NCBI GenBank assembly: GCA_039105265.1
Contig: JAPFFF010000015.1
Location: forward strand, 186,001-250,000
Reading direction: 5' to 3'
Length of the DNA: 64,000 bases
Source: Tritrichomonas musculus
Lineage: Eukaryota > Parabasalia > Tritrichomonadida > Tritrichomonadidae
Below, piece after piece: positions 51,099 through 60,105 of this stretch; position 1 is the first letter of the stretch; each line of letters starts with the position of its first letter. The notes under the pieces are model-generated. The model did no database searches. It was not told the origin of the DNA and saw only the letters and a program-made list of their open reading frames with translations. The position numbers were made by a program, and so were the translations under genes.

Positions 51099-52880
51099 AT
51101 GAATAACTATCAAATTATTAAAGAACTAGGTTCAGGTGCGGCAGGGAAAGTATATCTCGCAAAAGAAAAATCGACTGGCGATCATTTCGCTATCAAAGAA
51201 ATAAGTATTGAATCAAACGATGTTCTAAAACATACTGAATTAGAAATTGATAATATGAAAAGGTTGAATCATCCATTTATTGTTCGCTATCACTCATCAT
51301 TTCAAAGTCGTGCGCATTCATCAAATTCAAAACTTTATATTGTAATGGAATATATTGACGGTGGTGATCTAGCATCTCTTATCAAAAGCAAAAAAAAGCA
51401 TGGCAGGCGTATTCCTGAAGATACAATTTTAAAAATATTTATTCAAATTGTAGTTGCAATTCAATATATTCATTCGCAAAAGGTTGTTCATCGTGATCTA
51501 AAACCTCAAAATATCTTTATGACAAAATTGGATGTGGTTAAAATAGGCGATTTTGGTGTTTCAAAACAATTAAATCAAACAAACTCACTTTGCGAAACAA
51601 AAGTCGGTACTCCCTATTACCTTTCTCCAGAAATATGGAATAATGAGCCATATGGAAGCAAGTCAGACATTTGGTCTCTTGGCTGTATTTTACAAGAACT
51701 TTGTACATTATCAAAGCCTTTTGAAGCAACCAATATAAATCAGCTTCTTGTTGCAATTTTTACACCAGGACATTTGAAACCAATTGGAAAATCTTATTCA
51801 CCAGAATTGCAAGATTTAGTTACTTCAATGCTCGCACAAGAGCCAGCAGATCGTCCTTCAGCTGACGACATACTCAACATTCCGTTTATTAAAGAAAAAA
51901 TTTGTCTACTGGTCGCTGAAAATGAAAAAAAGCTTCGAACAGTTCGCCGCCTTTCAAACCAAAATTCAGGAAAACAATCGAATCATAATATATCGATTTC
52001 TGGTTCCAAATCTGATGGTCGTTTACCATACCATGATAATCCAATTAAACAGCTCTCACAACTTCCACGATTACAACCGATATTACAAGCGCACAATTCA
52101 CTTCAGCAACAACGTATACAATCGAATCAATTTTCAAGTGAAGTTCCTTTCAACTCAAATAACGGTAATAACCAGCAACCACGAACATCATCTTTATCAC
52201 CAACGCCACCCAAGAAAAAGAAGAAAAGGTCATTAAAAAAAAAGAAGAAACCAATTGATTTGATTTCTCTATCTACAGAATTGCCGCTTCCAGACAAATC
52301 TCTGCCAGCTTGGGCAATGCGCGCTCAACGAAAAGTCAGATCGCAAGGAGCAGTTAGAGTTAACTTTCCATCTGGAGGAGAAGATGAAAATTATTTATCA
52401 AATGATGAAAGCGAAATGGTTAATCCTCGAATTAAATTAAATCGAAGTCGAAGTAAAAGTTCGTACAAATTTGAAAGTACAGATAATGAATATGATAGAA
52501 AACAATCGGGTAAAAAAATGAACTCAATTGGACTTAAAACGATTAATAATGCTGAAGATGAAGAAGATGCAGATGATGATATTCAAATTGAAGATATTGA
52601 AAATGATAACGAAAATGATGTTGGTATTGAAAATGACATTGAATATGAAGACGAAGATGAAAATATTGAAGCTGAAGTTTACTTAGATGGGGATGTTGAA
52701 GAAGATGAGGATGCTGATGATGTTGAAGATACTGATATTATTGATAATGATAATGAAGAAGAAGCTGAAAATGAAGATAATGAATGGGAAGAATTGAGAA
52801 GATCAACAAATGTATTGCATTCTTTAACGTTAAGAAGAGGTGATAGTAATCCATTTGTTGACTTTAAGAGAACAATTTAA
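51099..52880 (+). CDS. NEK-family Ser/Thr protein kinase with acidic tail
   Basis: The ATG at 51,099 (MNNYQIIKELGSGAAGKVYL) gives 593 aa; upstream codons in the same frame lack an ATG. The kinase domain spans about residues 1-262 with all motifs intact. These are GSGAAGKVYL, FAIKEI, HRDLKPQNIFM, DFGVSKQL, the NEK-like activation segment VGTPYYLSPEIW, and SDIWSLGCILQEL. NEK kinases act at basal bodies, cilia and mitotic centrosomes and are expanded in flagellates. The tail has a polyglutamine/asparagine-poor linker and a lysine cluster at about 370-385. There follow an SRSRSKSS patch and, from about 480, a strongly acidic stretch of D/E/N repeats. No coiled coil of the usual NEK type. Confidence 0.92.
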   Translation: MNNYQIIKELGSGAAGKVYLAKEKSTGDHFAIKEISIESNDVLKHTELEIDNMKRLNHPFIVRYHSSFQSRAHSSNSKLYIVMEYIDGGDLASLIKSKKKHGRRIPEDTILKIFIQIVVAIQYIHSQKVVHRDLKPQNIFMTKLDVVKIGDFGVSKQLNQTNSLCETKVGTPYYLSPEIWNNEPYGSKSDIWSLGCILQELCTLSKPFEATNINQLLVAIFTPGHLKPIGKSYSPELQDLVTSMLAQEPADRPSADDILNIPFIKEKICLLVAENEKKLRTVRRLSNQNSGKQSNHNISISGSKSDGRLPYHDNPIKQLSQLPRLQPILQAHNSLQQQRIQSNQFSSEVPFNSNNGNNQQPRTSSLSPTPPKKKKKRSLKKKKKPIDLISLSTELPLPDKSLPAWAMRAQRKVRSQGAVRVNFPSGGEDENYLSNDESEMVNPRIKLNRSRSKSSYKFESTDNEYDRKQSGKKMNSIGLKTINNAEDEEDADDDIQIEDIENDNENDVGIENDIEYEDEDENIEAEVYLDGDVEEDEDADDVEDTDIIDNDNEEEAENEDNEWEELRRSTNVLHSLTLRRGDSNPFVDFKRTI

Positions 52881-53274
52881 TCATAGATATATATGTTTTT
52901 GTTTTATTTATTATTTTTATCATGAATGTTCTTTTTTTTATTGAGCCACATATGCGTTTTTGTGTTTTTATTTTATAAAGAATAAATAGATTTATTTAAA
53001 TATGATTACAAGTTTTATTTAAATTTATATTGTTTTCTGTCATTGTCACAAATGATTAAATATATAGTAAATAAATGTCCAACGAGTTAATCAAGAATTG
53101 GTTCTTCATTGCATCATTCTATCATTTATAAATGAAACGCCATTAAAAACTCCAGACAAAACATTAAACTCATATCATGGTTATCTAATCATTCTATAAA
53201 TAATATTAAAAATAAAAACTAAGAAAATCTTTATAAATGTACATTAAAAAAAAAAAAACAAATTATATTTGAGA
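52881..53274. other. Convergent 3' spacer NEK / PMT
   Basis: 394 bp between two stop codons; AT-rich, without recognised elements. Confidence 0.6.
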
Positions 53275-54630
53275 TTAAGTAAGGTGGAAGTTACTCCTCA
53301 TCCTTTTCCAAATAGTAATCTTATTCATTTGATCTCTTGTGATTTCAGTTCCATAAATAAATGGAAACCAAAAAGCAAAACAAGCAACTGTAGCAATAGC
53401 AAGCAAAAATGCAATTGCATATTCAATTTTTCTTGCGTTTGTTAATTTTTGCAGAATTCTTGAGATAGACAAGCATAGAGACAAAATGCCAAAAATAAGT
53501 GGTATCTCATAATGATAGTTAAATACACATCGATCCACCATTATGAATGGGAAGTAAGAAATCAAATATATGATTGAATAGCTTAAACATGTAAAATCTT
53601 TTGCGAAAAAGCCAGTAAAGAATCCGAGAAGGCTGAAAAATGCAGGGATAGGATTGCTAAACAAAAAAAGGAACTTATTATAATCAGAATATATATAAAT
53701 TGGTGTGTATGAAACAAATGGCCATTGATACCATTTTGACTTATATGGATGATCAATTCTTAAATTTGAATTGTATCTATACATTGCAAAAAGAAGCTTA
53801 AAAACACGTGTAAACATTGGAAGATTTCTGAAATCTCGCTGCATATAAAGGTCGCCATATCCTTTATTGGGCATTAGTTTAAGATGAATAACCATTATTG
53901 TATATAAAAAGAGGATAAAAACAATGGAAACTATGATTCCGCGCTTGCATAAAATTAAAAACCAATTTTCCTTCTTATTGTTGATAAAAAGAATTTTGAA
54001 ATGAGATAAAGCAATTAATATGAACAATCCTGCTGCTGTGAATTTTGTACAAAATGCGAAAGATGCTGCTAATGATTGTAAAATTAGCATAAATGAATCA
54101 CTCTGAAACCTCTCTTCTAATGCAGTTATAAAAATGGAAAAAGCAACAAAAAAATATAATATACCATCTGTAAGAATTAGCCGTGATTGAGTTATCGCGT
54201 TGAACTCAAAAGTAAATAAAATGCCACAGAGACCAGCCATCGGAAGAGAAGATTTCTGAAGAATAAGTGTTGCTGTCAATAATGGTGATACTAGTGTACA
54301 AAGTAATGCTGGACAAAGTCGAATAGGAACATAAAAATTGCTTGTATACTTTGTTTCAACTTTTGAAAAGTTAAAATCGCCCTGATAGCCAGTTAATTTA
54401 CCTGTGGCAGCAAGCATCATTTTTGCAAGCGGAGGATGGATGTCAAAAAAGCATATACCATTAATATAATCAGATAAAAATCCGCCAAAATGGACTTCAT
54501 CAAAAATAACTCTATTTGGATAGCTAAGGAACGGAAGATGAACAGCGCATGATATAATAAATATTGATAATATAGTTACCCATTCTATTGGAAAAAAGAA
54601 AAGAAATGGTCTAGATGGAGTTTTTTCCAT
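53275..54630 (-). CDS. Protein O-mannosyltransferase (PMT family), no MIR domains
   Basis: A 451-aa multi-spanning membrane protein (about 9-11 helices). The lumenal loop after the first helix has the conserved FDEVHFGGF, with the Asp-Glu pair needed by PMTs. It continues with DIHPPLAKM and later NAITQSRLILTDG. The C-terminal part has KWYQWPF and the YGTEITRDQMNK end. PMTs use dolichyl-phosphate mannose to O-mannosylate Ser/Thr in the ER. Fungal and animal PMTs are 750-900 aa with three MIR repeats in a large lumenal loop. That loop is missing here, as in short bacterial-type PMTs. It shares an 83-bp divergent promoter region with the FOP-like gene. Confidence 0.88.
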   Translation of the reverse strand: MEKTPSRPFLFFFPIEWVTILSIFIISCAVHLPFLSYPNRVIFDEVHFGGFLSDYINGICFFDIHPPLAKMMLAATGKLTGYQGDFNFSKVETKYTSNFYVPIRLCPALLCTLVSPLLTATLILQKSSLPMAGLCGILFTFEFNAITQSRLILTDGILYFFVAFSIFITALEERFQSDSFMLILQSLAASFAFCTKFTAAGLFILIALSHFKILFINNKKENWFLILCKRGIIVSIVFILFLYTIMVIHLKLMPNKGYGDLYMQRDFRNLPMFTRVFKLLFAMYRYNSNLRIDHPYKSKWYQWPFVSYTPIYIYSDYNKFLFLFSNPIPAFFSLLGFFTGFFAKDFTCLSYSIIYLISYFPFIMVDRCVFNYHYEIPLIFGILSLCLSISRILQKLTNARKIEYAIAFLLAIATVACFAFWFPFIYGTEITRDQMNKITIWKRMRSNFHLT

Positions 54631-54713
54631 TAATTTCCTTTCTAATGCAAATTCAAAAAAAAAATTGAAATTTTGATTTTCAACCGTTTAAAATTAAATA
54701 ATTAAGGTTTTAC
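54631..54713. promoter_or_regulatory. 83-bp divergent promoter between PMT and FOP-like genes
   Basis: Two outward-facing ATGs are only 83 bp apart, so both promoters must lie here or extend into the coding regions. The plus strand contains TTTTCAACCG at 54,677-54,686. It resembles an Inr start followed by a Myb-like AACCG core, but this is a weak match. Confidence 0.4.
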
Positions 54714-56420
54714 ATGAAGTCTATTGACCAAAGAATAGATCACTTAAAAAACCAAATTCTAGATGGATTAGCGCAGAAAGGAATCCTTAATGAACTTCAG
54801 TCGAGATTTTTGACAAATGTAGCCAAATTTATTCAAACAACTGATTACGACGTTTTCAAACCGCATCGTGAAAGGCGCCACACTCCAAAATATGAAATTG
54901 CCGAAATTGTTGTTGCGCAATATCTTAAACGAAAAAACATGGTACATACATTACAAAGTACTTCTTGCGAATTGAAAATTGATGAAAAAGAAATAGATCC
55001 TAACTCTGAAAAATCTTCTCAGGTTGCCAATAAATTAAAAATTGAATATAATGGCTTATGGATTCATCAGATTTTAAATGATTGGAATGAAAATAAAGAT
55101 ATATTAATTAAACAAAATAAAGAGTACAATAGAAAAATGTTTGAAAATCGCTTACATCAAATCGATGAAGTTTCAAATAATGATGATTTTGATCATAATA
55201 AAATGGCAAGTGAGAAAAATGAAATTTCAATTGGGCAGGATCCAATTTGGGTAATAAAAAATAATAATGATCTTGCCACTCTAAATAATGAAATTAAAGT
55301 TGAAGAAGAAGAAGAAATAGATAATTCTGGCTCTCAAGATGAAACTCCTGGAGAGCCAATTTGGATTGTTGATGATAAATTAGAACAAAATAATCACGGG
55401 CCTAGCAGTGATTTTGTTTCAGACGATGGTGAGCCTAATATTTTTGCAAAACAAAATAATTCGCCAGAGGCAAAAACTATAGGCAAAACGAATGAAAATT
55501 CTGATATAAAGAAGGATTCAAAAGCGACGGAAAGTGAAGAAGTTCAAAATTCAAATGATATCGTTAATCAAAGTGTAAGCGATAACAAAAATGTAATTCA
55601 GGATATTGATGATAATCCTGAGAAACTAAATAATATAAATACTGGAGATACTGAATTTGAGATTAAATCAGATATTAACTTAAATGGAAAGAATAAAATT
55701 AATAATAACATCAAAGTCCAAAATTCGACTGGCATTGATGTGAATATTCAATTTGATGAAGAAATTGAATCAAACAATCTTATTCAATCAAAGGCAAATC
55801 CAACTCCAAGTAATCAAGCTGACGATTTAGAAGAAGATATTTTCGAAGACTTAGATAACAATACAAATAATAAAAAAGAGAAATTATTTTCAGATGATAA
55901 TGATGAGCCCATGAAAACGCCAAAAAATAATATAATTAATAATGATTCTGATAATTTTGACGATTTTGATGACGATTTTGATCAAGATTCAATTAAACCA
56001 AAAGCAAAAACAGAAAAAAACATTACAGATACAAATGTACAAGCAAATAATAAGCAAACTACAGTTGTTTCAAGTGAGAGTGATTTTGATTTTGAAGTAT
56101 CAATTGATTCTGAGGCGAATATTCCTAATAATAATAAAAAAGCAAAGTCAGAGTCCAAAACTAGTAAACAAGAGTCTGATTCGCTTGATTTCAGCTCAGG
56201 CTCCTACGGAGACCAGAATCCAGAATCTAAGCAAAAAATGCAGCAGAAAACAAATAAAATTGGAAGCAATAGTTCTTTTGATTTTGATGTCGATTTTTCT
56301 GATGAGCCAATAGAGCCAAAATCTAAACCAGCCAAAAAGACACAAAAATATTCTAACAAAATTGAAAATGAAGACAATAAACTTTCAGATGAAGAATTTT
56401 TTGATGATTTAGAAGATTGA
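54714..56420 (+). CDS. FOP/CEP20/OFD1-like LisH centrosomal protein
   Basis: A 568-aa protein. Residues 1-40 (HLKNQILDGLAQKGILNELQ) match the start of FOP (FGFR1OP), CEP20/FOR20 and OFD1. A LisH motif follows at about 60-90 (IAEIVVAQYLKRKNMVHTL). In that family this N-terminal pair dimerises and targets the centriole, basal body or pericentriolar satellites. The remaining 440 residues are disordered, rich in Asn, Asp and Glu. They contain repeated short motifs: DPIWVIKNN and EPIWIVDDK, and an acidic-aromatic set (EEDIFEDLD, NFDDFDDDFD, DFDFEVSID, FDFDVDFSDEP, EEFFDDLED at the very end). A role at the flagellar basal bodies is inferred. It could bind several copies of one partner through the repeats. 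Confidence 0.78.
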   Translation: MKSIDQRIDHLKNQILDGLAQKGILNELQSRFLTNVAKFIQTTDYDVFKPHRERRHTPKYEIAEIVVAQYLKRKNMVHTLQSTSCELKIDEKEIDPNSEKSSQVANKLKIEYNGLWIHQILNDWNENKDILIKQNKEYNRKMFENRLHQIDEVSNNDDFDHNKMASEKNEISIGQDPIWVIKNNNDLATLNNEIKVEEEEEIDNSGSQDETPGEPIWIVDDKLEQNNHGPSSDFVSDDGEPNIFAKQNNSPEAKTIGKTNENSDIKKDSKATESEEVQNSNDIVNQSVSDNKNVIQDIDDNPEKLNNINTGDTEFEIKSDINLNGKNKINNNIKVQNSTGIDVNIQFDEEIESNNLIQSKANPTPSNQADDLEEDIFEDLDNNTNNKKEKLFSDDNDEPMKTPKNNIINNDSDNFDDFDDDFDQDSIKPKAKTEKNITDTNVQANNKQTTVVSSESDFDFEVSIDSEANIPNNNKKAKSESKTSKQESDSLDFSSGSYGDQNPESKQKMQQKTNKIGSNSSFDFDVDFSDEPIEPKSKPAKKTQKYSNKIENEDNKLSDEEFFDDLED

Positions 56421-57235
56421 TTAATATCCTATTCTTATTTTTTAAGGATAGTTGATTTTATTTTGCCAATTTTGATTTGTTGATTTTATGTTGTCAAAAT
56501 CTATATCGTACATTGATATTTAAAGATATAATACGGGAATAATTTCACAATGAGAACCAAAGATCAAAGCATTTTAATTTTTATGTTATATTAGATGATA
56601 TATATCTATTCTTTTTACAATGTTTTTAATTTTAAAAATAAAAATAATATTGAACTATGTTTTTTATGGTTTATTGGCTGAAAGAGACACGAGTCTATTT
56701 TTTTTTTTTTTTTAACCTATGAGGACATAATAGCGATGATGAAATTGAAATTGCCAATCTGAAGCTTAAATGGTGAAATCTCTGCAGAAGATCTCACAAT
56801 TTACGTTCCAGAAGCTTAAAACATGAGCTTACTCGCAAAAAAAATGTTCGACATTTCTAAATCTCAGAAATTTAGCTGGTAAATCCCCCTGCAGTAGGAA
56901 TTCACAAGCTAAACCTCCAAGATATAGACTGAGAACATCCCTGCAGAAGAAGTTCAAAATCTAAGTCCCAGAGTTCTTGTTAAAAAAGGCGCCACAATAA
57001 TAAAAATGCTTATCGTTTCTACTTTTTGAATTATTGTATCGTTTTTAATTCAATTTTGGTTTTGTGCATTTATTTGGTCGATTTAATCGTCCTTATTCAA
57101 TTTTTTTCTGATGATATTTGCACACATCCTTTCAAAAAGCAGGCACGAAAATTCAATACTTCTACATTCAGCCAATGATAAGAAAAGGAATAAAACATAA
57201 TAGAATAAATATTAAAATCTGGTTAATTTATTAAC
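56421..57235. other. Convergent spacer with a less AT-rich repetitive patch
   Basis: The outer parts are AT-rich. At about 56,740-56,990 the composition changes and three related segments follow each other, each with a CTGCAG core. They are ATCTCTGCAGAAGATCTCAC near 56,780, CCCTGCAGTAGGAATTCAC near 56,887 and ATCCCTGCAGAAGAAGTTCA near 56,938. Each is followed by a variant of AGCTTAAA, AGCTAAAC or ATCTAAG. No ORF. It may be a degenerate minisatellite or a non-coding transcript. Confidence 0.5.
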
Positions 57236-58909
57236 TCATTCACGTTGCATTAACATTACAATTTCACATCTGTCAGTGTGAGGAAACATGTCAACGCCAA
57301 ACCAAGTGGTTGGATGAAAAGGTTTTGTTTCTGGGATTCTATCGTTAAATAATACTTTTTGAGCGTTGAGGACAAGTGAATCTGCATTACAGCTTATATA
57401 AACAATTCTCTTCAAAGTTTCACAATTTCTGAGAGCTTTCAAAGCTTTCTTATGAAGTCCTCCTCGAGGAGGATCTACTATTGCAACTACTTTTTGACCT
57501 TCCACAGCGTATTTTTCAATTATTTGAGGCATTTCATCTTCTGCCTTTCCTGCGATATATTCTGTATTTTGTATTCCATTTAATGTGGCATTTCTTCTTG
57601 CATCTAAAATTGCTTGTTCTTCTATATCAACACCTACTACAAACTGAACTTTATTGGCTAAGGCAAGTCCAATAACACCAGTTCCACAACATACATCAAT
57701 CAAAACAGTATTTTCATCAACACCAGCTAGCTCTTCTATTTTTTGGAATAGGAGTTCAGCTCCTGGAGTATTTGTCTGGAAAAATGACATTGGCGAAATT
57801 TCGAATTTTAATCCGCGTAACGTTTCAATCAAAACTGTTTTACCAGATAAGTGAACAATTTTAGGATCTTTTCCATAAGATTCAAAAGTATTGGTTTCAC
57901 AATAATAAAGTGAATCAACTTCATTTTCAAATGCTTTCTTAAAGGCGTTAATTGCTTCATCACTTATTGATTTATAAACAACAATCATTAGCATTACTTC
58001 ATGAGCTTCATTTGTTCTGATCAGTGCATATTTCCAACGACCAATGCTAGTTGTTCTATCGAAAACTGGAACACCACTGTCAACAATAAATTTGCGAAGT
58101 TTTTCGGCCAGCTCTGGTGTGCCTTCAGGGCAATTAAGTGTTGATTTGATTGGAGCAATAACATCTTCAACTCTTGAGCCAAGATTATAACCAACGCAAA
58201 TTTGGCCTTCCAAATCACGACCAATCGTTAATTCAACTTTATTTCTATAACCTTCAAGCTTTGGAGCTGGAAAAACTGTAATATTTTCTTGATTTGGAAT
58301 AATTGGAGAAATTATTTGAGTAAATTTTTCTGATTTACGTTGTAGTTGCTCATCATACGGAATATCAAACCATGGAGCAACTTTATTATTGATATCTCTT
58401 GTATCAAGATCGGATCTTGCTCTTGCCATTAACTTATCGCATTGTTTCCTAGAAGCTTCTCTGCTTTTTTGGAGTGGAACAGCATAAAGTTGGCGGCCAA
58501 TCTGTTCCCCTAAGTTTATCAAAATTTTATATGCTTCTGCACGATCTTGAGCATTATCAAAATTAATTGTAGCGTTAGTTTGGCTCTTCTTTTTATAAGC
58601 ACTTGTAAAGGTAATTCCATTCTTTGAAAGGAATTTTGCAAACTTCTCTCTTTCCCAATGGTAATTAACTCCATCAACATAAAGGCCGCAAGGATCGCCT
58701 TCAGCAGGATCGTCAATTGTTTCGGGAATGAATGCTTTATTTACTTTTGGTTGTTGGCGTTTTCGAGGTTTGTTTTCTGGTGTTTTTTTAATTTCTAAAG
58801 TTTCATCTTTGGCACCTTCTAATTCATTGTTATCGTCTTCATTATGATGATGACGGTGACGATGATGATGTGATTCAGAGTTTACTGGTGTTGAAAAGAT
58901 TGATCCCAT
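57236..58909 (-). CDS. tRNA (uracil-5-)-methyltransferase, TRMT2A/TrmA-type
   Basis: A 557-aa protein. The enzyme makes m5U, usually at position 54 of tRNA, using S-adenosylmethionine. After a 60-residue leader there is an RRM-like domain at about 75-150 (CGLYVDGVNYHWEREKFAKF). The central region has KVELTIGRDLEGQICVGY. The methyltransferase domain at about 370-557 has motif I VLIDVCCGTGVIGLALA, DPPRGGLH, the catalytic Cys in YISCNADS, and the base Glu in PHTDRCEIVMLMQ. All key residues are present. The leader is odd: MGSIFSTP fits an N-myristoylation signal and is followed by a histidine-rich run. The RRM plus methyltransferase layout is that of animal TRMT2A. Confidence 0.93.
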   Translation of the reverse strand: MGSIFSTPVNSESHHHRHRHHHNEDDNNELEGAKDETLEIKKTPENKPRKRQQPKVNKAFIPETIDDPAEGDPCGLYVDGVNYHWEREKFAKFLSKNGITFTSAYKKKSQTNATINFDNAQDRAEAYKILINLGEQIGRQLYAVPLQKSREASRKQCDKLMARARSDLDTRDINNKVAPWFDIPYDEQLQRKSEKFTQIISPIIPNQENITVFPAPKLEGYRNKVELTIGRDLEGQICVGYNLGSRVEDVIAPIKSTLNCPEGTPELAEKLRKFIVDSGVPVFDRTTSIGRWKYALIRTNEAHEVMLMIVVYKSISDEAINAFKKAFENEVDSLYYCETNTFESYGKDPKIVHLSGKTVLIETLRGLKFEISPMSFFQTNTPGAELLFQKIEELAGVDENTVLIDVCCGTGVIGLALANKVQFVVGVDIEEQAILDARRNATLNGIQNTEYIAGKAEDEMPQIIEKYAVEGQKVVAIVDPPRGGLHKKALKALRNCETLKRIVYISCNADSLVLNAQKVLFNDRIPETKPFHPTTWFGVDMFPHTDRCEIVMLMQRE

Positions 58910-59355
58910 TTTGATTAGGCGCCTAAATTTGAAATGCTTTGTTTGAAAAAATTTTCATATCATTTTGCTTGAAATATGAATACATTCATATATTTGGGCA
59001 ATTAACTAATCTTAGTTTGCTTTTACTTTATAATAAATATAATATTAGATGAATTTTTGATAAGGTTACGTATAATTTTTATTACTTAAGATTTTAAATG
59101 ATGTATGTTCGTGAAAACCATTTAGAATTTAAACTCTAATTGATCTATTAACTTTATATCATGAAAAAAAATAGTATATTATACTAATGAAAACTATTTT
59201 AGTTTTCAGACTTGAAATGAGTACTAATGAAAAAAAAATATCTTTAGTCAAAAAAAGATTAGTATACATCTAAGTCTGTAAATGAAAATCAGATTTTAAA
59301 TTCGATATGATTTATATAATTTGAAATAAACAATATATATAATATACATACATTA
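58910..59355. other. Intergenic spacer TRMT2A / STPGR gene
   Basis: 446 bp, both neighbours on the minus strand. Near the TRMT2A start the minus strand reads TTTCAAATTTAGGCGCCTAA, with the palindrome TTAGGCGCCTAA (58,915-58,926) about 6 nt before the ATG. Nothing else recognised. Confidence 0.5.
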
Positions 59356-60105
59356 TTAGTAAGTAGAATCCAAATACTGCATTTGATTAAGTCTTTTCTG
59401 TTCTCTTAATTTAATTGTACGTTTTAACTGGATAACAGGAATTGGCTTAATATTTTTCAAACGAGAAGCCCATCTTTTAGGTCTCTGCAAAGGAGGGGTC
59501 GGATCATAAGATCCAGGTCCAGGGACGTCAGATGTAGGAGTGAAAATGCTAACTTCCCTTTTTGAATGAGAATTTTTCATTGAAAATACATTTTTTGTAG
59601 GTTCTGAACTTTGTGGATTATAAGATGCTGGACCTGGTGATATATTTTCTTTATCGAATTGCTTAGGTTTAACCCCAATTTTAATTGGATTTGATGGTAA
59701 TGTTTCTGGTTGGGGCATTGAAGGGCCAGGAGTTTTCGAAATAATATTACTGGACTTAGAACATCCATAACCAAATATATCTTCTCTTTTTGATTTGCCA
59801 ATAGATGTTGGCATTCGTTGTGGTAAAACTGATTTGTAATTAACGTCATAAAAACTGAGTGTTGCTGCGTCGCTTGGCTGATCAATTTTTGTTCGACTCT
59901 GAATAGAATGTGAATGATTATTTTTGTCAAATGAGCTAGTAGGAATGTTATAAAAGCCAGGGCCTGGTGTACCATTTATATTATTTGTTAATATTTTGGG
60001 AACATCATTAAATCGTTGATATGACGTTTGGCAAAAATCTCTATTATGAGTTCGTGTAAAACGAGTAGATGAAATAGGTAAAGACTTCTCTTTTTTCGCT
60101 TTCAT
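59356..60105 (-). CDS. STPGR (SHIPPO) repeat protein, probable flagellar microtubule protein
   Basis: A 249-aa basic, proline-rich, mostly unstructured protein. Four STPGR-type repeats are visible: GTPGPGFYNIPTSS at about residue 45, KTPGPSMPQPE near 125, ISPGPASYNPQSSEP near 155 and DVPGPGSYDPTPP near 195. The PGP-x-x-Y motif binds tubulin in microtubule inner proteins and outer-dense-fibre-like proteins (ODF3/CIMAP, SHIPPO), which decorate flagellar doublets or cortical microtubules. Length is similar to ODF3 (about 250 aa), though with fewer repeats. It fits a cell with four or five flagella and an axostyle. The spacing between repeats is irregular. Confidence 0.85.
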   Translation of the reverse strand: MKAKKEKSLPISSTRFTRTHNRDFCQTSYQRFNDVPKILTNNINGTPGPGFYNIPTSSFDKNNHSHSIQSRTKIDQPSDAATLSFYDVNYKSVLPQRMPTSIGKSKREDIFGYGCSKSSNIISKTPGPSMPQPETLPSNPIKIGVKPKQFDKENISPGPASYNPQSSEPTKNVFSMKNSHSKREVSIFTPTSDVPGPGSYDPTPPLQRPKRWASRLKNIKPIPVIQLKRTIKLREQKRLNQMQYLDSTY

